Assembly: GCF_001984055.1 (NCBI RefSeq)
Contig: NZ_LYVO01000031.1
Location: 1 to 64,000 of the forward strand
Length of the DNA: 64,000 bases
Direction: 5' to 3'
Source: Variovorax sp. KK3
Lineage (GTDB): Bacteria; Pseudomonadota; Gammaproteobacteria; Burkholderiales; Burkholderiaceae_C
Part shown: positions 45,077-56,238 of the stretch, in pieces
Layout of the letters: the number at the start of each line of letters is the position of its first letter
Position numbering within the stretch: the stretch's first letter is position 1
Notes under the pieces: generated by a model
Told to the model about the DNA's origin: nothing
The model's input: only the letters and a program-made list of their open reading frames with translations
The model's database searches: none
Position numbers and translations under genes: made by a program

Positions 45077-46104
45077 CAGCGCTGCGGCGTGGGGGGCCGC
45101 AAGTGACGCACGCCCGGTATCGCCAGGTAGCGCAACCGCTTCGCCTCCTGGCGGCCGATGGTCACCGTGTGCAGCACGATGCCGCAGACGAAGGCGAGCA
45201 TCGCACTGAGCATGGTGCCGGTCAGCAGCACGGCGGTGGGCAGGCGCGGAACCAGGCCGGTCTCGAGGTAGGTCACGCCCAGCGGCACGGCACCGACGAT
45301 CGAGCCCAGCGTGAGCACGGCCGCGATGGCCGAGAAGAACAGCAAGGGCCGTTCGCTCACGAAGAGCTTGCAGATCGTCTTGAGGATGCGCCAGCCGTCA
45401 CGGTAGGTCGACAGCTTGCTGTGCGAGCCCTCGGGTCGCGCGCGGTAGCGCACCGGCAACTCGGCGAAGGGCATGCGCAGCTCCAGCGCGTGGACGGTGA
45501 GTTCGGTCTCGATCTCGAAACCCTTGGACACGGCCGGAAAGGACTTGGCATAGCGCCGCGAGAACACCCGCAGGCCCGACAGCATGTCGGTGAGCCGGCC
45601 GCCGAACAGCGCCGCCACCGCGCCGGTCAGGAGCCGGTTGCCGAAGCGATGGCCTGCGCGGTAGGTCTGCGTGTCGTGCCCGTCGTCCTGCCGCGAGCCG
45701 ACCACCATGTCGAGGTTGCCGTCGATCAGCGTGTCGACCAGCCGCCGCAGGTCGCCGAGGTCGTAGGTGGCGTCGCCGTCGACCATGACGTAGATGTCGG
45801 CCTCCACGTCCGCGAACATGCGGCGCGCGACGTTGCCCTTGCCAGCGAGCGCCACGTAGGTGACCTGCGCGCCACACGCGCGGGCAATGGCCGCGGTGTC
45901 GTCGGTGGAGGCGTTGTCGAAGACGTGGATCTCGGCCTCGGGCAGTGCCGCGCGGAATTCCGCCACCACCTGCGCGATCGCGAGCGCCTCGTTGTAGCAG
46001 GGGATCACCGCGGCGATGCGTAATGCGGGCGGGGCCGGCCGTGCGGGCGATGCCGGCATTGCCTGCGGCGCTGTGCGCGGGGCGTTGTAAGAAGCGTCGT
46101 TCAT
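45076..46104 (-). CDS. Family 2 glycosyltransferase with C-terminal membrane helices
   Basis: 342 residues from ATG 46104. GT2/DPM1-like catalytic domain: AAVIPCYNEALAIAQVV, DNASTDDTAAIA, and the DxD-type MVDGDATYDLGDL; then TDMLSGLRVFSRRYAKSFP. Two C-terminal helices (~260-320). Likely moves a sugar to polyprenyl phosphate (GtrB-like), supplying the GtrA flippase and the large enzyme upstream. Overlaps the upstream gene by ATGA. Confidence 0.92.
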   Translation of the reverse strand: MNDASYNAPRTAPQAMPASPARPAPPALRIAAVIPCYNEALAIAQVVAEFRAALPEAEIHVFDNASTDDTAAIARACGAQVTYVALAGKGNVARRMFADVEADIYVMVDGDATYDLGDLRRLVDTLIDGNLDMVVGSRQDDGHDTQTYRAGHRFGNRLLTGAVAALFGGRLTDMLSGLRVFSRRYAKSFPAVSKGFEIETELTVHALELRMPFAELPVRYRARPEGSHSKLSTYRDGWRILKTICKLFVSERPLLFFSAIAAVLTLGSIVGAVPLGVTYLETGLVPRLPTAVLLTGTMLSAMLAFVCGIVLHTVTIGRQEAKRLRYLAIPGVRHLRPPTPQR

Positions 46105-47843
46105 GGTGCGTCGGGCAGGATACGGTAAGCCCGGGCGCCGTCCTGTTCGATCATGGGCACGAAATGCCGGCGGAAGCCCGCGTCGGCCGACAGCGCCTTG
46201 GCCACCGCGTCGGGCATGACCACTGCCTCGAAGCCCAGCCCCGCGAAGCGGCGCGCCGCCTCGGCCGCTGGCAACAGTGGGAAGTCGGGGTAGCGCCAGG
46301 GACCCAGGGTGTCGCCGTAGATCGGGTTGGGGCCGTAGTAGATCGCCTCGCTCAGCGCGATCTGGTAGACGCGGCCCGTCGCATGCTCGCGCAGGTGGTT
46401 CATCACCGCATAGCCGGGTACATTGGCCCGCAGAAAGGTCTCCCGCTCCGACGGCGTGGTCGCGATGTTCGCGATCTCGCGCGTGGTGTGCCGCCACGAC
46501 ACGACCACCAGGACGGCGAGCAGCAGCCCGGCTGCCACCGCCCCCGCGCGCGCCGGCCAGTGCGCCCGCCTCAACGCGGGCAGCACCTTGCGCAGGCCCG
46601 CGGCGATCCACCCCAGCAGCACCTGCCAGCCCAGCACCGCCACCAACGCCAGCAGCGGGAAGGCGGCCGTCATGTAGCGCGGATAGCGCGAAGTCGCCGC
46701 CCACACGATCAGCGAATAGGCGCAGAAGACGATCGCCGCATGCACCGCCGGCACGCGGCGCCAGGCACGGCTGAAGGGTGCCAGCACCACGGGCCAGATC
46801 AGGAAGTTGGGCAGCGCGGCATGGGCGCGCACGTCGTCGAGCTGGTTCTTGTAGTCGGCCAGGTTCCAGTTGGTGAAGCCGAAGACCTTGGCGCCGATGG
46901 GATTGAAGGGGTCGCCGGTCGTGATCGCATTGCGCGCGAACCAGTAGATGCAGGGCAGCAGGAAGCACAGCATCGCCACGCCCCAGACGGCCGGCCGCCG
47001 CTCGCGGCGCACCACGAACCAGGCCACCAGCGGCAGGAAGGTGAGCGCCTGGTATTTCGACCCGGCCGCGAGGCCGAGGAAGAAGGCCGACAGCGCCAGC
47101 CAGCGCACGCCGTGTGCGCGATGCTGCTCGTGCGCCTCATTCCACCACCACAGCGCGATCCACGCGGACAGCACGAACAGCGCGACCCCCATGTCGATGA
47201 GCGCACTGGCATAGTCGCCGATGCCCAGCCACACGGCCGCGGCCGCGCAAGCCAGCACGCGATTGAGATAGGCGAGGCCCAGGCGATAGACCATCCACAT
47301 CGCCAGCCAGCCGGCCAGCGCGCTCAGGAAGTGCGGCAGCACGTCGTCGCCCACCAGCAGCGCGGCGGCGTAGAGCAGGTTGTAGTTGTAAGGGAACCAG
47401 GGGTAGCGCAGCCACTCGTGGATGCCGAGCGAACCGCTCTGTGCCACCAGCCGTGCGTAGGGCAGGTGGTACATCAGCTCGTCGAAGGCCGCCGGCGGTG
47501 CCAGCGGCTCGAACAGCGTGGGCAACGCCACCAAAGCCAGCGCTGCCAGCGCCACCTTCTCGAGCCACGACAGGCGCGGCCCGGGCACCAGCGCTCGGGC
47601 CTGCCGCACCCAGCCGGGCAACTGGATGCAGGCCGCCGCGAAGCCCACCGCCACCACCATCAGCACCGCCGGCATGTTGAGCAGCTTCGCGATGCCCAGC
47701 ACCTGGAACACGCAGATGAAGATGCCGATGCCGAGCGCCGTCGCCATGGCCGTCTCGAGCCAGAAGTCGCCGCGCACCGGCGAGCCCAGGCGCAGGAACA
47801 GCGCCCGCCCGAAGCCCCAGCAGGCGGCGGCGAAGATGGCCAA
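46101..47843 (-). CDS. Multi-spanning membrane glycosyltransferase (GT39/GT83-like)
   Basis: About 580 residues from TTG 47843; the reading frame is open further upstream without a good start, so the N-terminus is uncertain. Ten or more hydrophobic helices and a first large loop with PPAAFDELMYHLPYAR, the acidic GT-C catalytic-site style (D-E). A soluble C-terminal domain of ~100 residues follows. With GT2 and GtrA it forms a three-gene glycan-modification operon (cell-surface sugar transfer). Confidence 0.75.
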   Translation of the reverse strand: MAIFAAACWGFGRALFLRLGSPVRGDFWLETAMATALGIGIFICVFQVLGIAKLLNMPAVLMVVAVGFAAACIQLPGWVRQARALVPGPRLSWLEKVALAALALVALPTLFEPLAPPAAFDELMYHLPYARLVAQSGSLGIHEWLRYPWFPYNYNLLYAAALLVGDDVLPHFLSALAGWLAMWMVYRLGLAYLNRVLACAAAAVWLGIGDYASALIDMGVALFVLSAWIALWWWNEAHEQHRAHGVRWLALSAFFLGLAAGSKYQALTFLPLVAWFVVRRERRPAVWGVAMLCFLLPCIYWFARNAITTGDPFNPIGAKVFGFTNWNLADYKNQLDDVRAHAALPNFLIWPVVLAPFSRAWRRVPAVHAAIVFCAYSLIVWAATSRYPRYMTAAFPLLALVAVLGWQVLLGWIAAGLRKVLPALRRAHWPARAGAVAAGLLLAVLVVVSWRHTTREIANIATTPSERETFLRANVPGYAVMNHLREHATGRVYQIALSEAIYYGPNPIYGDTLGPWRYPDFPLLPAAEAARRFAGLGFEAVVMPDAVAKALSADAGFRRHFVPMIEQDGARAYRILPDAP

Positions 47844-47930
47844 CGCCGCGTAGTGCGCGGCTGCGAAGATCGATGTCTGAATATGCGTTCCCCGGTGTAC
47901 CCGCGCCTTCTGCGGCGGCGGGCCGCGGTG

Positions 47931-50693
<2,763 letters not shown>

Positions 50694-50720
50694 GGGCTCA
50701 CCTGCTGGCGGGAATCAGGC

Positions 50721-50812
50721 GAGCGTCGTTGCAATCCAGTGGGTTGGAAGCCCAAGCCTGACGCGGCGCCCTCTGCCTGAGAGGGAAAGCCGCGCTGCAA
50801 CGCTCCTTGGGA
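50721..50812 (-). ncRNA. S-adenosylhomocysteine (SAH) riboswitch
   Basis: Minus-strand leader of the metH half, ending about 28 bases before its ATG. P1 pairs CCCAAGG (50811-50805) with CTTGGG (50756-50751). Conserved GGAGCGTTGCA follows P1, and the downstream GCAACGACGCTC pairs back with GAGCGTTG to form the pseudoknot. An internal hairpin (GCGGC/GCCGC with CCCTCT/AGAGGG) separates them. This fits the SAH element known upstream of ahcY and metH in Proteobacteria, switching expression on when SAH builds up. Confidence 0.88.
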
Positions 50813-50822
50813 GCCGGCGATT

Positions 50823-51260
50823 TTACGCCGGCTGCGCCGCGCCGGCCGCGGAGGCCGGCAGCCCGAACACCGTGTCGAAGGCCCAGTTGAAGGCTAAGGT
50901 GTAGACCAGGAAGAACACCACCAGGCCCAAGTCCATCACCAGCGCCTGCCAGAGGCTCACGTCGAGCCACCAGGCGAAGACCGGCACCAGGAAGGCGACC
51001 AACCCGCCTTCGAAGCCGATCGCGTGGGCGATGCGCCGGCGCAAGCTGCGGCCGCGCACCTTCTGGCGGGACTCCCAGCGCTCGAACATGGCGTTGAAGC
51101 TTAGGTTCCACAGCACGGCGATGACCGAAGCCATGACGGCCGCCACACCCGAATGGCCGGCGCTCTGCCCCGTCATCAGCGCCAGCCCGGCGCTGGCCAC
51201 GACGATGGCGATGCCCTCGTAGAGGCTGATGTAGACGACGCGGCGCTTGAGCCCTTGCAT
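50823..51260 (-). CDS. PACE-family (chlorhexidine-type) efflux transporter
   Basis: 145 residues from ATG 51260 (MQGLKRRVVY). Four hydrophobic helices arranged as two BTP domain repeats; signatures include SVIAVLWNLSFNAMFERWE and RIAHAIGFEGG in the first half and TLAFNWAFDTVFG in the last. Proton-driven efflux of biocides or polyamines such as cadaverine. Divergent from a LysR gene, the usual arrangement for PACE pumps. It ends just before the SAH riboswitch. Confidence 0.92.
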   Translation of the reverse strand: MQGLKRRVVYISLYEGIAIVVASAGLALMTGQSAGHSGVAAVMASVIAVLWNLSFNAMFERWESRQKVRGRSLRRRIAHAIGFEGGLVAFLVPVFAWWLDVSLWQALVMDLGLVVFFLVYTLAFNWAFDTVFGLPASAAGAAQPA

Positions 51261-51352
51261 GAATGTTCCCGGTAGCGAATGACGATGGGTGGACTTTATG
51301 TGTCGTGCGCTGATATAAAAAGTCATCTTCTTTCAGTTTGATTGATAGATCG

Positions 51353-52240
51353 ATGAATTTCAGCAGCGACAACGTACAGGTCTTCCTCGCGGTGCTCGAC
51401 CACGGATCGTTCTCGGCGGCTGCGCGCGCGCTGCGCCGGGTGCCTTCGGCGGTCAGCATGGCCATCGCCAACCTCGAGGCCGAACTCGCCCTCCCCTTGT
51501 TCGACCGCAGCGGCCGCGAGCCCCAGCCGACGGCTGCGGCACGTTCGCTCGAACCGCAGGCCCGGCTGCTGGCGGCGCAGTTGCAGGCGCTGCAGGTCCA
51601 GGCCCTCGCTCTCACGCAGGGACTGGAGAGCCGGCTCACGCTGGCGATCGCGCCCGAGTTGCTGGCCGCGCCGTGGAGCGGGCCGCTGGCCACGCTTGCC
51701 GCCGAGTATCCGCAACTCGAAGTCGAGGTGCTGGCGGCGCCGCAAGCCGACGCGCTGGCGCTGCTGCACAGCGGCCGGGCGCACCTGGCACTGGTCTTCG
51801 AGCGGCCCAGCATGGACGGCCGCGAGGCTTTTCAGGAAGTCGCCAACGAGATGATGGTGGCGGTGGTGGCGCCCAGCCACCCCGTGCTGGCGGCCGCCGG
51901 CGGACGACTGCGCGAGGACCACCTGCGCAGCACCCGCCAGATCGTCGTGGCCGGCCGCGACCTGGCCACCAGCGACCCTCGATTCGTCTTCGCCCGGCAC
52001 GTCTGGCGCACCGACAACGCACTGGCGGCGCTGAGCCTGATCACGGCAGGTCTGGGCTGGGGTTGGCTGCCCCGCAACTTCGCGCGGCCGCACGTGGCGG
52101 CGGGCGCGCTGGTGGAAATTCCGTTCGAGAACCTCACAAATGGGTTGGACCTATGGGTCGATGTGGTGTGGTCGCGAGAGCGCCCGCTGGGGTTGGGGGC
52201 GCAGCGCTTCGTGGCGCTGATCGGTCGCAAGAAGGGCTAG
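51353..52240 (+). CDS. LysR-family regulator of the PACE efflux gene
   Basis: 295 residues from ATG 51353 (MNFSSDNVQVFLAVLDHGSF). N-terminal winged HTH with SAAARALRRVPSAVSMAIANLE, C-terminal LysR substrate domain. Intergenic distance to the efflux gene is 92 bases and AT-rich; it probably binds there. It marks the left end of the AT-richer islet. Confidence 0.93.
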   Translation: MNFSSDNVQVFLAVLDHGSFSAAARALRRVPSAVSMAIANLEAELALPLFDRSGREPQPTAAARSLEPQARLLAAQLQALQVQALALTQGLESRLTLAIAPELLAAPWSGPLATLAAEYPQLEVEVLAAPQADALALLHSGRAHLALVFERPSMDGREAFQEVANEMMVAVVAPSHPVLAAAGGRLREDHLRSTRQIVVAGRDLATSDPRFVFARHVWRTDNALAALSLITAGLGWGWLPRNFARPHVAAGALVEIPFENLTNGLDLWVDVVWSRERPLGLGAQRFVALIGRKKG

Positions 52241-52318
52241 CGGCACAAGGGGCTTCACTATGCTGATGCCGTATCCACGCGAGCCGCTGAACTGCCCATT
52301 CTCAATAAAAGAAGTGGC

Positions 52319-52346
52319 GGAACGAATGATCCATAGAAGCGACCAA
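52319..52346 (+). promoter_or_regulatory. HrpL/ECF-type promoter of effector-like gene A
   Basis: GGAACG, 15 bases, CGACCAA, ending 85 bases before the ATG at 52432. Shape matches the HrpL box (GGAACC-N15/16-CCACNNA) with two differences. The same element precedes three other genes in this islet (53832, 56127, 58752). Confidence 0.65.
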
Positions 52347-52383
52347 GTGGTTCGGACCAGAGCAATTGCTCTGATTCCGATGC

Positions 52384-52404
52384 GTGCGCATCTACATGTC
52401 GCAC
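52384..52404 (+). promoter_or_regulatory. Leader dyad of gene A (GTGCGC...TCGCAC)
   Basis: GTGCGC and TCGCAC with nine bases between, directly upstream of the ribosome site. Genes B and C carry the same GTGCGA/TCGCAC pair at the same distance. A separate perfect palindrome AGAGCAATTGCTCT lies at 52359-52372. May form a 5'-leader hairpin or a protein site. Confidence 0.5.
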
Positions 52405-52431
52405 ATCGTCGTCAACGCCAAAGGTTTCATC

Positions 52432-53403
52432 ATGTTCTCTACTTCCAAATCGACGCGCCCCCCAATCAAAGACCGATCTTTCACAATTGGCCAAACCAGG
52501 ACAATAAAAGACAAAAAAGATGAAAATAATCAAACGACGCCTCAGCCTTTTACGAAAATAGTGCCCAAGAATTTAAACCAACGAAAAACCCCAATACTTA
52601 GACGGGAGAAGACTCCACCTAAGGCAGAAATTGAAGTAGCAAATAAGCCAGGCGATAACCCAGATTCCAAATGGGAAACCATGATCGAATCGTTTTGGAA
52701 ACAGTTCCCCACGGTCGGGTACACCAAAGCATTCGGCTGTGCGTCACCCGGTCAAAACGAACACCTCAGCGACGAAAATCAACTTGAGCTCGGCTTTAGA
52801 AAAGCAATTGTCCAGGCCGCGCTAGTAAATATCAAGACATCTTTACAAATCGACAATAATGCACTTTTCGCGATAACGGCAAAATTGGCGTCGACCTTCG
52901 ACGATATCAAGGACGGCAAAATGTCAGAGGCCGATCTCCTCTCCGAGTTGAAGAGCCACATCAAAAATCTTGAGCATCGGCTGCACGGCGTGCTTCATCC
53001 CGAACATTCGCTTGTGGATCGCGAAGCTCAAATGGAAATTGTAGATCAAAATTCAAAATTGACTTATAGCCTGTTGATCAGGTACGCAACGCTGTTTCCA
53101 GAGTGCGACGAAGTCTATGCATTTCACGAGGCGATTCCTGCAATCAATAATAAAGAACTGACGCATCCAGATCACATCGAATTTGCATTCAGAAAAGCCG
53201 TCGTCGAGTGGGCGCTTCAAAACCTAGAGCCATCGAGGGTGCTAGTGGACGGCAGCCAAGTTGGCAATCTTGTGCAAAACTTGGCATCAGCATTCGAAGC
53301 GGTGAAGACCGCAAAATTGACTTCGCAAGGCTTCTATATGGAAGTTGCAAAGGCTGCAGAAGACATGAAATTGCAATTTCGCGAAAAAATTTCCATCTTA
53401 TGA
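52432..53403 (+). CDS. Putative type III effector-like two-module protein A
   Basis: 323 residues from ATG 52432 (MFSTSKST); AAAGG lies upstream. AT-richer than its neighbours. The first ~75 residues are disordered, rich in Ser/Thr/Asn/Pro/Lys and lack acidic residues before D14, as in type III secretion signals; they hold the family motif TTPQPFTKIVPK. Two diverged helical modules follow (~81-180 and ~213-313), each with FRKA(I/V)V..AL.N(I/L) and LAS(T/A)F(D/E)..K. No known domain recognised. Paralogue of B and more distantly C. Effector status is inferred from N-terminus, promoter and the chaperone gene nearby. Confidence 0.65.
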   Translation: MFSTSKSTRPPIKDRSFTIGQTRTIKDKKDENNQTTPQPFTKIVPKNLNQRKTPILRREKTPPKAEIEVANKPGDNPDSKWETMIESFWKQFPTVGYTKAFGCASPGQNEHLSDENQLELGFRKAIVQAALVNIKTSLQIDNNALFAITAKLASTFDDIKDGKMSEADLLSELKSHIKNLEHRLHGVLHPEHSLVDREAQMEIVDQNSKLTYSLLIRYATLFPECDEVYAFHEAIPAINNKELTHPDHIEFAFRKAVVEWALQNLEPSRVLVDGSQVGNLVQNLASAFEAVKTAKLTSQGFYMEVAKAAEDMKLQFREKISIL

Positions 53404-53599
53404 TTTTTTTGCGTAATTCGGGTTGCGCTGAAAGCAAGTCGTCGTTCCGACGGCTTCACCGGTCCGGTTGCGCTTCTGCACTTCACGAAATGCGTTTGGC
53501 TGCTCTAACGAGTCAGCCCGCCGCGCCGCCGCGCGAGGGATTCGGAAAGAATCCTCCAAAACACAAACTTCGGTCGCAGAAACTGAAGCGTGCGCGTCG

Positions 53600-53705
53600 C
53601 TATGGTCGATCCACCGACGGCGGTTGCGGGGTTTATACGGTCCAGTTGCCGCTGCCGCATATCGGCAGCGGCAGCCGCCCGCGGCACGGAGCCCCGTGGG
53701 AAGGC
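53600..53705 (-). pseudogene. Duplicated 3' end of the SH3-protein gene
   Basis: Near-copy of 55052-55153, the last ~34 codons of the SH3-domain gene, including the coding for ADMRQRQLDRINP and a changed stop region. The rest of that gene is absent here. It lies downstream of gene A exactly as the intact gene end lies downstream of gene B, so it marks a tandem duplication of [effector gene + SH3 tail]. Confidence 0.85.
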
Positions 53706-53831
53706 TTGTCAGCACGCCTTGGTGCGGAACAGCGTTAATCGGCGGCTCCCAACTCAAGTTCCATGGCTTCGTCGAAAGTGACGGAGCCCGGCCAAATTAA
53801 TTGAGGTGACCATCGCGGCAGGAGAAGTGCC

Positions 53832-53859
53832 GGAACGGTTTGCCGATGGAAGCGACTAA
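53832..53859 (+). promoter_or_regulatory. HrpL/ECF-type promoter of effector-like gene B
   Basis: GGAACG, 15 bases, CGACTAA, ending 88 bases before the ATG at 53948. Flanking bases (AGCGACTAA, then TTCGGA) are shared with genes A and C. Confidence 0.65.
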
Positions 53860-53901
53860 GCCGTTCGGAACGGAGCAATGGCCGGCCCTGGATTTAACAA
53901 C

Positions 53902-53921
53902 GTGCGACTTGTTTGTCGCAC
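53902..53921 (+). promoter_or_regulatory. Leader dyad of gene B (GTGCGA...TCGCAC)
   Basis: Perfect 6-bp inverted repeat with an eight-base loop, 26 bases upstream of the start, followed by the shared CAA...CAAAGGA ribosome-site block. Confidence 0.55.
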
Positions 53922-53947
53922 ACCGTCACCAATCTCAAAGGATTTTT

Positions 53948-54904
53948 ATGTATCCGACGCGCAGCAATATTAGAACCAACCCATCCATTAACATTGGGCA
54001 ATCCAGAACGACTAAAAATTCAAATCAAATCGGCATCACAACGCCGCAGCCCTTGACGGAAGTAGTGCCCAAGAAAGCTACGACGTCAGACAACCCAGTC
54101 CTTGGTCGCAAAAAAAGTGAACCCCAGACAAAGACCGAACCCAAAAACAATCGAGCAGTTAAATTAGAAAGCGACTGGGTTGCCAAAACAGAAGAGTTTT
54201 CGCAATATTTCCCAAAGATGGCAGCTACCAGACAATTCGCAGTTTTGACACAGCCAGGCCAGCACCCATCGACGCCAGATGAGCTTGAGTTCGATTTCAG
54301 AAAAGCAACTATCCAAGTTGCATTGCAAGGCATCAAGACGTCTTTGCGAATCGAGGATCGAGAGCGTTCCGGATTGACAGTGAAATTTGCATCGACTTTC
54401 GACGCAATCGCAGCCGGTACGATGGGCGAAGAAGATCTCATATCAGGGCTCATCAATCACATCAAGAACATCGAGATTCAGAACGACGGATTGCTTAAAC
54501 GCGAGTCGTCCGTCGTCGATCGCGAAACTCAAATGAAGATCGCACAGAAAAACTCGGCGTTGAAATCCGAGCTGCTGGTCCAGTATGCGGTTTGCTTCCC
54601 AGCTTACCGCGATGCCATTGCACTTCACGAAGCCGTGCCTACCGTCAGCAATACAGAATTAGCCGACCCGGTTCAAGTCGAATTTGTGTACCGAACGGCC
54701 ATCGTCGAATTGGCACTCCGGAAATTGCTTCCATCAAAAACGCCGACAGAAATCGATCGAATCGCCAACTTGACGCGAAATCTTGCCCCGGCGTTTGAAG
54801 CCGTCAAACACAAAACGCTGACCCCCGAGGGTTTTGATGTTGAATTCTCAAAGATATTGGAAGACATGAAGTTGCAGTTCCGCGAGATCAAATCCGTCTT
54901 GTGA
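53948..54904 (+). CDS. Putative type III effector-like two-module protein B
   Basis: 318 residues from ATG 53948 (MYPTRSNI), with AAAGGA upstream. No acidic residue in the first 40; Asn/Ser/Thr/Pro-rich start with TTPQPLTEVVPK. Strongly similar to protein A along its length: module 1 LEFDFRKATIQVALQGIKTSL...KFASTFDAI, module 2 VEFVYRTAIVELALRKL...NLAPAFEAVK, and near-identical endings EDMKLQFRE. Function unknown. The gene is AT-richer than the genome around it. It converges with the SH3-domain gene. Confidence 0.65.
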   Translation: MYPTRSNIRTNPSINIGQSRTTKNSNQIGITTPQPLTEVVPKKATTSDNPVLGRKKSEPQTKTEPKNNRAVKLESDWVAKTEEFSQYFPKMAATRQFAVLTQPGQHPSTPDELEFDFRKATIQVALQGIKTSLRIEDRERSGLTVKFASTFDAIAAGTMGEEDLISGLINHIKNIEIQNDGLLKRESSVVDRETQMKIAQKNSALKSELLVQYAVCFPAYRDAIALHEAVPTVSNTELADPVQVEFVYRTAIVELALRKLLPSKTPTEIDRIANLTRNLAPAFEAVKHKTLTPEGFDVEFSKILEDMKLQFREIKSVL

Positions 54905-55051
54905 CCATCGCGCCCCATGAGTCTGATTCAGGCCGAGACCGACGTCCTGCATGCGGAAGCGAACATTTAGCAAAAGCGGCTTTTTGATAAAAGTCGTCAC
55001 TGGCGCTCGCGTACCCGACATCCTGCGACGCCGTGTGGTCGCAAGGAAGAA

Positions 55052-55903
55052 CTATGGTCGATCCGCCGACGGCGATTGCGGCGGGTTGATACGGTCCAGT
55101 TGCCGCTGCCGCATATCGGCAGCGGCCCGCGGCACGGAGCCCGGCGGGAAGGCTGCGGGCGGCTGCCCCGGCTGCATCTGCGGCGGCCGCATGCCCGGCG
55201 GCACAACCGGCTGGCCGAACTGGGGTGGGCGGCTGCCCTGATCGAGCCGCGGCGGCCGGAAGTCAGGCCCCGGTTGCGGCGGACGAAAGTCGCGATCGGG
55301 CCTCGGCTGCCGGTAGCCGTAGTCCTGAGGCGGGCGCGGGCCCTGAGGCGGCGGCGGCTGCCAGCCCGGCCGCGGCCTGTAGCCAGGGTCTGGATGGGGG
55401 CGATACCCGGGATCGCGGTCATGCCAGGGATTCGGCTGCCAGTTCGGACGCGGCGGCGGGGCCGGGCGCCAGCCCGCCATCGGCGGTGGCGGCGGGGGAG
55501 CACCTCGCCAGTAACGCTGCTCGCGATACCAGGGACGGTCGCGGTAATGATCGGACCAGTAATTGCCGATCGCGAAGCCGACGATCGGCACGCCGATCGT
55601 GGCGCCGTAGCTGGCCAGCGGCACACGCTGCCGTTCGTAGGCGTAGTCGATGCTGGGAGCGTAGACCCAGCCGCGCAATCCGTCGGGCAGCACCACGTCG
55701 CACCATGCATAACCCCGTGTGCACCCAAGAACGTCGAATGGCTGGCCGGGGCCCAGGCGCGCCACCAGCGGGTAGTCACCGGACGGGCCGGCCCGGAGGT
55801 TGACCGCGCCCCGTGCAAAAGCCTGCTGCGCCGTGGCGGCCAACGGCAGTGCCAGCGCCACGGTCCCGGCGCCGATCCAGCGCCAGAGATGCTTGTGTTT
55901 CAT
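55052..55903 (-). CDS. Exported SH3-domain protein with Pro/Arg-rich tail
   Basis: 283 residues. Signal peptide (cleavage near ATAQQ), bacterial SH3b domain (~28-85, VNLRAGPSGDYPLVARLGPG and WCDVVLPDGLRGWVYAP), a short hydrophobic stretch (~98-112), then a long low-complexity tail rich in Pro, Arg, Gly and Gln (~130-283). High GC like the core genome. Possibly a cell-wall-associated protein. Its 3' end is duplicated at 53600. Confidence 0.8.
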   Translation of the reverse strand: MKHKHLWRWIGAGTVALALPLAATAQQAFARGAVNLRAGPSGDYPLVARLGPGQPFDVLGCTRGYAWCDVVLPDGLRGWVYAPSIDYAYERQRVPLASYGATIGVPIVGFAIGNYWSDHYRDRPWYREQRYWRGAPPPPPPMAGWRPAPPPRPNWQPNPWHDRDPGYRPHPDPGYRPRPGWQPPPPQGPRPPQDYGYRQPRPDRDFRPPQPGPDFRPPRLDQGSRPPQFGQPVVPPGMRPPQMQPGQPPAAFPPGSVPRAAADMRQRQLDRINPPQSPSADRP

Positions 55904-56126
55904 GCGACTTCCTTTGCGATGCAGGGTAGGCGGGGCGCTGAAGGGCTGTCAATCGGCCGCCGCCTACCTTGCCCAACGCGTCGTCGCAGCGGCCGTGGAC
56001 TCAACTAACCCTTGGAGACTTTCTTCACGCGACCTTTGCAATGCGCGTGAGCGCGTTCATGCCTTGACGCCAGGCACTGGGGCGGCCTTGGAAGAACGGT
56101 CCGCACGTGGCGGCAGGAGAAAGAGC

Positions 56127-56155
56127 GGAACGAATTACCGAGGGCTAGCGACTAA
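56127..56155 (+). promoter_or_regulatory. HrpL/ECF-type promoter of effector-like gene C
   Basis: GGAACG, 16 bases, CGACTAA, ending 83 bases before the ATG at 56239. The region 55904-56238 otherwise holds the divergent SH3-gene promoter and no gene. Confidence 0.65.
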
Positions 56156-56191
56156 ACCTTTGGAATAGGGCAAGTGCTCTGGTCCCGCACC

Positions 56192-56210
56192 GTGCGATTA
56201 CATGTCGCAC
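56192..56210 (+). promoter_or_regulatory. Leader dyad of gene C (GTGCGA...TCGCAC)
   Basis: Perfect 6-bp inverted repeat with a seven-base loop, 28 bases upstream of the start and followed by the shared ATCGTCATCAATCGCAAGAG block. Confidence 0.55.
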
Positions 56211-56238
56211 ATCGTCATCAATCGCAAGAGAATTCATT

